36,162 nt of DNA from an uncultured Bacteroidales bacterium (lineage in GTDB: Bacteria; Bacteroidota; Bacteroidia; Bacteroidales; Bacteroidaceae). Within the stretch, counting starts at the first letter, position 1; each line of letters opens with the position of its first letter. The stretch is taken from the NCBI GenBank assembly GCA_902775385.1, contig CACYMI010000004.1:1-36162 (forward strand), written 5' to 3'. The translations under genes and the position numbers were made by a program. A model generated the notes under the pieces. That model was not told the origin of the DNA. It made no database searches and saw nothing but the letters and a program-made list of their open reading frames with translations. Positions 6,500 through 13,514 of the stretch are shown in pieces.

Positions 6500-8815
6500 A
6501 TGATGAAGGATAATCTGGTAATAGTGGAGAGCCCGGCAAAGGCAAAGACTATAGAAAAATTCCTGGGAGATGACTATAGGGTTGTATCAAGTTACGGCCA
6601 TATCCGTGACCTGAAGAAAAGAACCTTCAGCGTAGATGTTAATACGTTTGCCCCGCAATATGAAGTGCCAAGCGACAAGAAGAGCGTAGTTGAGAACCTG
6701 AAGAAACTGGCCGCTGAGGCCAAGACCGTATGGCTGGCATCCGATGAGGACCGCGAGGGAGAAGCCATCAGCTGGCATCTATATGAAGTATTAGGCCTGA
6801 GACCCGATAATACACGCCGTATCGTCTTTCATGAGATAACCAAGCCTGCCATCCTGGAGGCCATTGAGAATCCCCGTAAGATAGACCACAATCTGGTTAA
6901 CGCCCAGCAGGCCAGACGCGTGCTGGATCGTATAGTTGGCTTTAAGCTAAGCCCCGTATTGTGGCGTAAGGTCAAACCCGCCCTCAGTGCCGGCCGTGTA
7001 CAGAGTGTTGCCGTCCGCCTGATTGTGGAGCGCGAGCGTGAGATCCAGAACTTCAGTGGAGAGGATAACTTCCGCATAACAGCCGTCTTCACCAATGCCG
7101 ACGGCAGTGAGGTAAAGGCTGAACTGAACCAGCGCTTTGCCACCCGTGAGCAGGCCGAAGCATTCCTGCAGAAATGCAGTTCCGCTGCTTATACAGTTCA
7201 GGACATCAGCACCAAGCCCCAAAAGCGTGTTCCCGCCCCTCCCTTCACCACCAGTACCTTGCAGCAGGAAGCCGCCCATAAACTCGGCTTTACCGTAGCA
7301 CAGACCATGATGGTAGCACAGCACCTGTACGAAAGCGGACGTATCACTTACATGCGTACCGACAGTGTGAATCTGAGCAAACTCTGTCTTGGCGCCAGTA
7401 AGCAGGTGATAGCAGCGCAGATGGGTCAGGAATATGTCAAGACCCGCCAATACCAGACTAGTTCCAAGGGAGCACAGGAGGCTCATGAAGCCATACGTCC
7501 CACCTATATGGAACAGTCACAGATAGAGGGAACCCAGCAGGAGCGGCGTCTGTATGACCTGATATGGAAACGTACCATTGCCAGCCAGATGGCAGATGCC
7601 GAGATAGAGAAGACACAGGCAGTCATCAGTATTGACGGCATGAGTGAATACTTTGTCGCCAACGGTGAGGTAGTAAAGTTCGACGGATTCCTACGTGTGT
7701 ATAAGGAGACTGAGAATGACGCGGATCAGCCCGAGGGCGATGCGGCAGGCATCCTGCCTCAGCTGACTGTAGGCGAGTCACTGCATCGTAATACCATAGT
7801 CGCTACACAACGTTTTGCCCAGCGCCCCATCCGTTATAACGAAGCAAGCCTGGTCCGTAAACTGGAAGAGTTGGGAATCGGCCGCCCCAGCACCTATGCC
7901 GCCACCATAACCACAATCCAGCAGCGTGAGTATGTGACCAAGGGTGACAAAGTAGGTGAGGAACGCACCTATCAGACACTGACCCTGAAGGGTGACAAGA
8001 TAACCTGCGCTAATCATAAGACTACCATCGGAGCCGAGCGCGGCAAGCTGATTCCCACCGACACCGGTATTGTAGTAAACGATTATCTGAGCGAGAACTT
8101 CCCCAGCATCATGGACTATAACTTCACGGCAGACATCGAAAAGGAATTCGATGAGATAGCCGAGGGCAAGATGGAGTGGACCGGTGTGATACGCCAGTTC
8201 TACAATGACTTTGACCCATTGGTGGAAAGCGCCGGCAAGGCACATACCGAGCATAAGGTAGGAGAACGTCTTCTGGGTAACGACCCCAAGACCGGCGAGC
8301 CTGTTACCGTCAAAATCGGCCGCTTTGGTCCTGTGGCACAGATAGGAAGCTCGGATGCCGACTCCAAACCCCGTTTTGCCCAGCTCAAGAAGAGCCAGAC
8401 CCTGGAGAGTATCACCCTGGAGGAAGCGCTTGAATTGTTCCGTCTGCCCCGCGAACTGGGCAAGTACTTGGGAAAGACCGTGAGTGTAGGCGCCGGCAAG
8501 TATGGCCCGTACGTAGTACATAACGGCACCTATGTATCCATCCCCAAGGACACAGACCCCCTGAAGATAACCTTCGAGGAAGCCGTAATCATGATTCACA
8601 GGAAGCACATCGAGGAAGAGGAACGTCACCTGAAGAAGTTCGAGGGTACGGATATGGAAATCCTGAACGGAAGATACGGCCCATACATTGTTTATAATGG
8701 CAACAACTATCGTTTGCCCAAGAATCTGCATGACCGCGTTAAAGACCTTACGGAGGAAGAGTGCATGCAAGTGATAGAAGGTCAGGCCGAAAAAGCCGCT
8801 CGGCACAGAAAATAA
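6500..8815 (+). CDS. topA: DNA topoisomerase I (type IA)
   Basis: A 771-aa enzyme that relaxes negative supercoils by cutting one strand. The Toprim domain starts with L-V-I-V-E-S-P-A-K-A-K at 6-16 and carries acidic metal-binding residues in S-D-E-D-R-E-G-E (81-88). S-A-G-R-V-Q-S is at 163-169, and the active-site tyrosine is Y284 in R-I-T-Y-M-R-T-D-S. The C-terminus has topoisomerase-C repeats with K-Y-G-P-Y and R-Y-G-P-Y motifs (about 655-740) and no Cys4 zinc fingers. Two ATGs in a row at 6500 and 6503 leave the exact start uncertain by one residue. The stop is directly followed by the aroK ATG, so the two genes are translationally coupled. Confidence 0.97.
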   Translation: MMKDNLVIVESPAKAKTIEKFLGDDYRVVSSYGHIRDLKKRTFSVDVNTFAPQYEVPSDKKSVVENLKKLAAEAKTVWLASDEDREGEAISWHLYEVLGLRPDNTRRIVFHEITKPAILEAIENPRKIDHNLVNAQQARRVLDRIVGFKLSPVLWRKVKPALSAGRVQSVAVRLIVEREREIQNFSGEDNFRITAVFTNADGSEVKAELNQRFATREQAEAFLQKCSSAAYTVQDISTKPQKRVPAPPFTTSTLQQEAAHKLGFTVAQTMMVAQHLYESGRITYMRTDSVNLSKLCLGASKQVIAAQMGQEYVKTRQYQTSSKGAQEAHEAIRPTYMEQSQIEGTQQERRLYDLIWKRTIASQMADAEIEKTQAVISIDGMSEYFVANGEVVKFDGFLRVYKETENDADQPEGDAAGILPQLTVGESLHRNTIVATQRFAQRPIRYNEASLVRKLEELGIGRPSTYAATITTIQQREYVTKGDKVGEERTYQTLTLKGDKITCANHKTTIGAERGKLIPTDTGIVVNDYLSENFPSIMDYNFTADIEKEFDEIAEGKMEWTGVIRQFYNDFDPLVESAGKAHTEHKVGERLLGNDPKTGEPVTVKIGRFGPVAQIGSSDADSKPRFAQLKKSQTLESITLEEALELFRLPRELGKYLGKTVSVGAGKYGPYVVHNGTYVSIPKDTDPLKITFEEAVIMIHRKHIEEEERHLKKFEGTDMEILNGRYGPYIVYNGNNYRLPKNLHDRVKDLTEEECMQVIEGQAEKAARHRK

Positions 8816-9352
8816 ATGAAGAGCATCATTCTGATAGGTTATATGGGGTCGGGAAAGACCACCGTAGGACGCCAACTGGCATTATCCCTGGGGGTAACGT
8901 TCTATGACCTCGACTGGTATATAGAGATGCGTTACCATCGTACCGTAGCACAGATCTTTGCCGAGAAGGGTGAGAGCGGTTTTCGCGAAATAGAACGCAA
9001 CATGCTGCACGAGGCCGCCGAGTTCCAGGACATTGTCCTCTCCTGCGGCGGTGGAACCCCCTGTTTCTTCGACAATATGGAGTACATGAACTCGCTGGCC
9101 GAAACCGTTTACCTGAAGGCCTCGCCCGAGGTCCTGGCCATGCACCTGAAGATGGGCAAGGTGGAACGTCCCCTTATCAAGGGAAAGACCGATGAGGAAC
9201 TGTTACAGTATATCAGGGAATCCCTGCAGGTACGTGAGCCCTACTACACTCAGGCCAGGCATACGCTGGATGTAACCCTGCTGGATAATTATGACAAGAT
9301 AAAAATAAGCGTTCAGCTGCTCAGAGAACAACTAGGACTCGTTAAAGTATAA
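8816..9352 (+). CDS. aroK: Shikimate kinase
   Basis: A 178-aa kinase that phosphorylates shikimate at the 3-hydroxyl in the chorismate (aromatic amino acid) pathway, in the cytoplasm. The P-loop G-Y-M-G-S-G-K-T-T is at 8-16. D33 in D-L-D and R57 in F-R-E-I-E are the usual shikimate contacts, G-G-G-T-P is at 78-82, and the lid has E-R-P-L-I near 118-122. The ATG abuts the topA stop (zero spacing), giving strong evidence for the start and for co-transcription. Length is normal for the family. Confidence 0.96.
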   Translation: MKSIILIGYMGSGKTTVGRQLALSLGVTFYDLDWYIEMRYHRTVAQIFAEKGESGFREIERNMLHEAAEFQDIVLSCGGGTPCFFDNMEYMNSLAETVYLKASPEVLAMHLKMGKVERPLIKGKTDEELLQYIRESLQVREPYYTQARHTLDVTLLDNYDKIKISVQLLREQLGLVKV

Positions 9353-9380
9353 AGATGATGATAGCGGGATTGAAAATAAT

Positions 9381-9408
9381 ATTCAATGTTAATGTTCAAT
9401 GAAATATG
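9381..9408 (+). repeat. Heptanucleotide array before speA
   Basis: Units ATTCAAT, GTTAATG, TTCAATG and AAATATG follow each other in strict 7-bp register. The last unit contains the speA start codon at 9406. The first three are more alike than the fourth. Confidence 0.6.
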
Positions 9409-11298
9409 AAGAAGTGGCGAATTGAGGACTCAGAAGAACTCTACAACATCAAGGGTTGGGGAGTCAACTACTTTGGCATCAATGACAAAGGGCACGTTTA
9501 TGTAACACCCAAGAAGAACTCGGTCCAGATTGACCTGAAGGAAGTCGTGGACCAGTTGGCGGCCCGCCATGTAACGGCCCCTGTGCTGCTGCGTTTCCCC
9601 GATATCCTGGACAACCGGATCGAGAAGACTGACGAGTGTTTCCGAAAGGCGGAGAAGGAGTACTCCTACAATGGCGAGCATTTTATCATATTTCCTATCA
9701 AGGTGAACCAGATGCGCCCCGTAGTGGAAGAGATTATCAGCCACGGCAAACGCTACAACTTGGGTCTGGAAGCCGGTTCCAAGCCGGAACTTCACGTGGT
9801 ACTGGCCACCAACATGGATAGTGACAGCCTCATTGTCTGCAACGGGCACAAGGACCAGAACTACATTGAGTTGGCACTGCTTGCCCAGAAGATGGGCAAG
9901 CGAGTATTTCTGGTGGTAGAGAAACTCCCCGAGCTGAAAATCATTGCCGAGACAGCCGAACGTTTGGGAGTCCGTCCTAATCTGGGCATACGTATCAAAC
10001 TGGCCAGCAACGGCTCCGGCAAGTGGAGTGAAAGCGGAGGTGACGCCAGTAAGTTCGGCCTGAACAGCTCCGAGCTGCTCATGGCACTGAAGCTCCTTGA
10101 CGAAATGGGACTGCGTGACTGCCTGAAACTGATACACTTCCATATCGGTAGCCAGATAACCAAGATTCGCCGAATCAGCACCGCTCTGCGTGAGATGGCC
10201 CAATATTACGTGCAGTTGCACCAAATGGGCTTCAATATTAAGTTCGTGGACTGCGGCGGCGGTCTGGGCGTTGACTACGACGGCACCCGAAGCAGCAACA
10301 GCGAGAGCAGCGTCAACTACAGCATACAGGAGTATGTGAACGACTGTGTATATACCCTTGCCGAAGCAGCCAATCAGAATAACATCCCCCATCCCAATAT
10401 TATCACCGAGGGTGGCCGTTCCCTGGCAGCCCATCATAGCGTACTGGTAGTGGATGTGATGGAGAGTGTAACAGCCCCCCAGATGCCCGAGGATTTCGAA
10501 CCCGGCCCCGAGGATCACAAACTGGTACATGACCTTACGGAAATCTGGGATAAACTATCCTCCCGCTCCATGTTGGAGGACTGGCATGACGCCGAGGACA
10601 TCCGCGAGGAAGCACTGGACCTCTTCCGTCACGGCATTATCGACCTCAAGACCCGTGCCCAGATAGAATCCCTCTATTGGGCCATCAGTCACGAGGTAGC
10701 CGAACTGGCACACCATCAGAAGCATGTCCCCGATGAGCTTCGCAAGCTTGACAAACAGATGGCCGACAAATACTTCTGCAACTTCAGCCTCTTCCAGAGC
10801 ATGCCTGACTCCTGGGGAATTGACCAGCTCTTCCCCATCATGCCTATTGAGCGGTTAGGCGAACAGCCCAGCCGTAGTGCCACCCTGCAGGATATCACTT
10901 GCGACAGTGACGGTAAGATTTCGGCTTATGTGAATGGCGGTCAGCAGACCAACTACATCCCTCTGCATCCTGTCAAGGCTGACGAGCATTATTATATAGG
11001 TGTTTTCCTGGTAGGAGCCTATCAGGAAATCCTGGGTAATATGCATAACCTGTTCGGAGACACCAATGCCGTACACATCTCGGTAGATGAGAACGGATAC
11101 AACATAGACCAGTTCATTGACGGAGAGACCGTAGCCGATGTGCTGGAATACGTGCAGTACGACCCAAAGAAACTGGTCCGTCGCCTGGAGATATGGGTCA
11201 GCAAGGCCATCAAGGACGGCAAGATAACCGAGAGCGAAGGTAAAGAGTTTATCAGCAATTACCGTGCCGGTCTGTACGGATATACGTATTTGGAATAG
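9406..11298 (+). CDS. speA: Biosynthetic arginine decarboxylase
   Basis: A 630-aa PLP-dependent enzyme of the alanine-racemase-like fold (SpeA type), converting arginine to agmatine for polyamine synthesis. The PLP lysine is K99 in F-P-I-K-V-N-Q. Other family signatures are G-L-E-A-G-S-K-P-E-L, H-F-H-I-G-S-Q, D-C-G-G-G-L-G-V-D-Y and E-G-G-R near 336-339. The long insert and C-terminal helices are of normal length for SpeA. It lies 53 nt after aroK, and the gap is largely a heptameric array with no promoter motif seen. It is 17 nt before argB, so arginine use and arginine synthesis genes are in one transcription unit. Confidence 0.96.
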   Translation: MKKWRIEDSEELYNIKGWGVNYFGINDKGHVYVTPKKNSVQIDLKEVVDQLAARHVTAPVLLRFPDILDNRIEKTDECFRKAEKEYSYNGEHFIIFPIKVNQMRPVVEEIISHGKRYNLGLEAGSKPELHVVLATNMDSDSLIVCNGHKDQNYIELALLAQKMGKRVFLVVEKLPELKIIAETAERLGVRPNLGIRIKLASNGSGKWSESGGDASKFGLNSSELLMALKLLDEMGLRDCLKLIHFHIGSQITKIRRISTALREMAQYYVQLHQMGFNIKFVDCGGGLGVDYDGTRSSNSESSVNYSIQEYVNDCVYTLAEAANQNNIPHPNIITEGGRSLAAHHSVLVVDVMESVTAPQMPEDFEPGPEDHKLVHDLTEIWDKLSSRSMLEDWHDAEDIREEALDLFRHGIIDLKTRAQIESLYWAISHEVAELAHHQKHVPDELRKLDKQMADKYFCNFSLFQSMPDSWGIDQLFPIMPIERLGEQPSRSATLQDITCDSDGKISAYVNGGQQTNYIPLHPVKADEHYYIGVFLVGAYQEILGNMHNLFGDTNAVHISVDENGYNIDQFIDGETVADVLEYVQYDPKKLVRRLEIWVSKAIKDGKITESEGKEFISNYRAGLYGYTYLE

Positions 11299-11315
11299 GG
11301 AGGGGGCCTGATAAT

Positions 11316-12122
11316 ATGAAAGATAAAATAAACGTAATAAAGGTAGGCGGGGCTGTTGTAGAAGACGCAACGTCGCTCAATAGCCTGCTACAGCAGTTTG
11401 CCGGGATGCCCGGAAACAAAGTGCTGGTGCACGGTGGCGGTCGCAGCGCCACCAGGATAGCAGCCAGCCTGGGCATAGAAAGCCACATGGTAGGCGGCCG
11501 GCGCATCACTGATGCCCAGATGCTGCAGGTAGTGACCATGGTATATGCCGGACTGGTCAACAAGAACATTGTGGCAGGCCTTCAGGCCCGTAATGTCAAT
11601 GCCCTGGGACTGACAGGTGCCGATATGGATGTACTGCGCAGTCACAAGCGTCCGCTTAAGGCGGTGACCATGGATGACGGTACCGAGCAGCTGGTGGACT
11701 TCGGTTTCGTAGGCGACGTGGACAAGGCCAACGGCGAGATGCTGTGCAAACTTATTGCCGAAGGTGTAGTGCCCGTAATGACACCTCTTACACATGACGG
11801 AGCCGGCAATCTGCTGAACACCAATGCCGATACCATAGCCAGTAAGGTTGCTTGTGCACTGGCACCCTATTTTGATGTCACGCTCACTTTCTGTTTTGAG
11901 AAGAAAGGCGTGCTACGCAATGCCGATGATGATGATAGCGTCATCCCCGTAATCACAGAGCAGGACTTTGCCGCTCACAGAGCATCCGGGGTCATTTCAG
12001 GCGGTATGATTCCCAAACTTGAGAACGCCTTTGACGCCATCCATCAGGGCGTTCAGCGGGTAGTGATAACACGTTCTGACAATATTAACGGTGAAGGAGG
12101 AACGGTAATTAAAGAATTTTAA
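11316..12122 (+). CDS. argB: Acetylglutamate kinase (possibly N-succinylglutamate kinase)
   Basis: A 268-aa amino-acid kinase of the arginine pathway. Substrate and ATP loops are visible as K9-V-G-G (9-12) and H-G-G-G-R (39-43), and G-V-I-S-G-G-M-I-P-K-L-E-N-A near 227-240 carries the catalytic lysine. Bacteroides species are known to make arginine through N-succinyl rather than N-acetyl intermediates, so the natural acyl group may be succinyl; the sequence alone does not decide. It lies 17 nt after speA and is followed by a terminator hairpin. Confidence 0.93.
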   Translation: MKDKINVIKVGGAVVEDATSLNSLLQQFAGMPGNKVLVHGGGRSATRIAASLGIESHMVGGRRITDAQMLQVVTMVYAGLVNKNIVAGLQARNVNALGLTGADMDVLRSHKRPLKAVTMDDGTEQLVDFGFVGDVDKANGEMLCKLIAEGVVPVMTPLTHDGAGNLLNTNADTIASKVACALAPYFDVTLTFCFEKKGVLRNADDDDSVIPVITEQDFAAHRASGVISGGMIPKLENAFDAIHQGVQRVVITRSDNINGEGGTVIKEF

Positions 12123-12124
12123 CA

Positions 12125-12153
12125 CGAGGGGGCTGTAACATTTACGGCCCTCG
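12125..12153 (+). terminator. Terminator after argB
   Basis: An outer stem CGAGGG/CCCTCG (12125-12130 with 12148-12153) stacks on an inner stem CTGTAA/TTACGG (12133-12138 with 12142-12147) with a 3-nt loop and a two-G bulge. A moderately T-rich stretch follows. It lies 2 nt after the argB stop and 24 nt before the sigma factor gene, so the sigma gene needs read-through or a promoter inside argB. Confidence 0.7.
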
Positions 12154-12177
12154 TTCGTCTTCATAATAGAAAGAGAG

Positions 12178-12708
12178 ATGAGAAAGATCAGTTTCCGAGA
12201 TGATGTGCTGCCTTTGAAGAACGGACTTTACAGGCTGGCATTGCGCATCACGCTGAACGCTGCAGAGGCAGAGGATACCGTTCAGGATACGCTGATCAGG
12301 GTGTGGGAGCACCGCGAGGAATGGGAGCAGATAGAGAGCATCGAGGCATACGCTTACACCATCTGCCGCAATATCGCCCTTGATATAGCAGGAAAGGCAG
12401 GGCACGGAAATGTTCAGTTCTCAACTATAAACTTGAGTGCTGACTCTCAAATATCAAATTTCAACTCCCAACTTTTGCCTGACGAAAGTCAGGAGAAGCA
12501 GGAGCGTCTCTCTCTGGTGAGAAAGTTAATGGATACCCTGCCCGAGGTACAGCGCAGCATCATGGAACTGCGTGACATAGAAGGTAAGACGTATCAGGAA
12601 ATAGCTAACATCCTGCAGCTAAGCGAATCCCAGGTGAAGGTATATCTGCACAGAGCCAGAACCAGCATTCGCCAGCAGGCAGAAAAAATAGAGAAATATG
12701 GATTATAA
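12178..12708 (+). CDS. ECF-family RNA polymerase sigma factor
   Basis: A 176-aa sigma-70 family protein. Region 2 spans about 12-75 (L-Y-R-L-A-L-R-I-T ... A-E-D-T-V-Q-D-T-L-I-R-V-W). Region 4 spans about 115-168 (L-P-E-V-Q-R-S-I-M-E-L-R-D-I-E-G-K-T-Y-Q-E-I-A ... S-E-S-Q-V-K-V-Y-L-H-R-A-R). The linker between them (about 80-100) is encoded by eight heptameric repeat units at 12421-12476. It overlaps the next gene by 11 nt, the usual layout of a sigma factor and its anti-sigma regulator. No TAnnTTTG promoter was seen in the 55-nt gap upstream. Confidence 0.9.
   Translation: MRKISFRDDVLPLKNGLYRLALRITLNAAEAEDTVQDTLIRVWEHREEWEQIESIEAYAYTICRNIALDIAGKAGHGNVQFSTINLSADSQISNFNSQLLPDESQEKQERLSLVRKLMDTLPEVQRSIMELRDIEGKTYQEIANILQLSESQVKVYLHRARTSIRQQAEKIEKYGL
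12421..12476 (+). repeat. In-frame heptanucleotide array in the sigma factor linker
   Basis: Eight consecutive 7-bp units of a loose TCAAMTN type (for example TCAACTA, TAAACTT, then in shifted register TCTCAAA, TATCAAA, TTTCAAC, TCCCAAC). They translate to a Ser/Asn-rich linker between sigma regions 2 and 4. Because 7 is not a multiple of 3, only arrays with suitable unit numbers keep the frame. Confidence 0.65.
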
Positions 12709-13186
12709 GTACATAGAACAACTTCTGGAACGCTATTGGGCGTGTGAGACTTCTCTGCAGGAGGAGCATATTCTGCGTACTTTTTTCCAGCAGGAGGAGG
12801 TTCCTGCCCACCTGATGGCATATAAGGCCGTCTTTGCCGTTCAGCAGGAACAGGCAGAACCTGTCTTAGGCGAGGACTTTGATGAGCGTATGCTTCAGAA
12901 GGTTGAGGGTGAAACCGTTAAGGCACTCCCCTTTGGAGGAGCGGGTAGAGGGACTGCTTGGGTTTCCGGCTTCCGTCCCCTTTATCAGGCAGCCGGCCTG
13001 GTGGCGCTGGTACTCACCATCGGTATAGCTGCCCAGCGCAGTTTTGATGAGGGAAACCAGTCACAGCAGACACAGTTTGCCCAGTCTGACAGTCTCACCC
13101 GTCCTGCCGACGAGTTTGTGGTATTGCCCGAGCAGCAGGAAGCCGCAGTGGCCGCAGGTCAGGATTCCGTCAATTTAACAAGATAA
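12698..13186 (+). CDS. Putative membrane-anchored anti-sigma factor
   Basis: A 162-aa protein of unproven function. Residues 1-90 are hydrophilic and helix-rich (M-D-Y-K-Y-I-E-Q-L-L-E-R-Y), there is a single membrane segment at about 96-110 (A-A-G-L-V-A-L-V-L-T-I-G-I-A-A), and the remaining 50 residues are Gln/Ser-rich and would be periplasmic. Its start overlaps the sigma factor stop by 11 nt. Gene order and topology fit an anti-sigma protein holding the ECF factor at the membrane, but I see no ZAS zinc motif (H-x3-C-x2-C), so this is inferred from context. Confidence 0.65.
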   Translation: MDYKYIEQLLERYWACETSLQEEHILRTFFQQEEVPAHLMAYKAVFAVQQEQAEPVLGEDFDERMLQKVEGETVKALPFGGAGRGTAWVSGFRPLYQAAGLVALVLTIGIAAQRSFDEGNQSQQTQFAQSDSLTRPADEFVVLPEQQEAAVAAGQDSVNLTR

Positions 13187-13290
13187 CATTTTTATTGCTT
13201 TTTCTATATAAACAAGTTAGTGCTTACTAAAACAAACAATCACGGCTGCTGTGAAGCATCCTCAAATAAAACAAAGACATACTAACGACT

Positions 13291-13320
13291 AAAAGAGCAA
13301 CCGCGAGGGTTGCTCTTTTT
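13291..13320 (+). terminator. Terminator of the sigma/anti-sigma operon
   Basis: A 12-bp stem (13291-13302 with 13308-13319) has a 5-nt loop and ends in a run of five T. It lies 105 nt after the anti-sigma stop. Confidence 0.9.
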
Positions 13321-13351
13321 GGTATGTCCGTGTTATGTGACCTTTTTTTTG

Positions 13352-13375
13352 TCAACTCGTTAACTCATCAACTAA
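13352..13375 (+). repeat. Octanucleotide array upstream of the 978-aa gene
   Basis: Three 8-bp units (TCAACTCG, TTAACTCA, TCAACTAA) in tandem, between the terminator and the promoter of the next operon. Confidence 0.6.
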
Positions 13376-13413
13376 AGTGTTGAAGAACTGAATTTTAAAA
13401 AAATCCGTTTTTT

Positions 13414-13444
13414 TTTGCGCATATCAGTGAAATCTGTAATTTTG
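13414..13444 (+). promoter_or_regulatory. Promoter of the surface protein operon
   Basis: TTTG at 13414-13417, a 19-nt spacer and TAATTTTG at 13437-13444 match the Bacteroidetes consensus exactly. The start codon at 13515 leaves a leader of about 65 nt. Confidence 0.82.
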
Positions 13445-13514
13445 CGATGTGAATACCATTTTTTGAAAAAAAACTAATGAAATATAATTAACTCAACTAA
13501 TTCATAAAACAACC

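Larger units (their letters stand above)
13187..13413 (+). other. Noncoding gap after the anti-sigma gene
   Basis: No credible reading frame was seen. The first 100 bases are an A/T-rich 3' untranslated stretch with a short GGCTGCTGTGAAGC segment. The gap then holds the terminator at 13291, an 8-bp array at 13352 and the T-rich approach to the next promoter. Confidence 0.5.

Noticed and set aside
7778-8875. Long open frame of 365 codons on the minus strand inside topA
   Set aside because: It mirrors topA codon structure, has no recognisable domain and no promoter. TopA motifs in the plus frame are complete, so it is a shadow.
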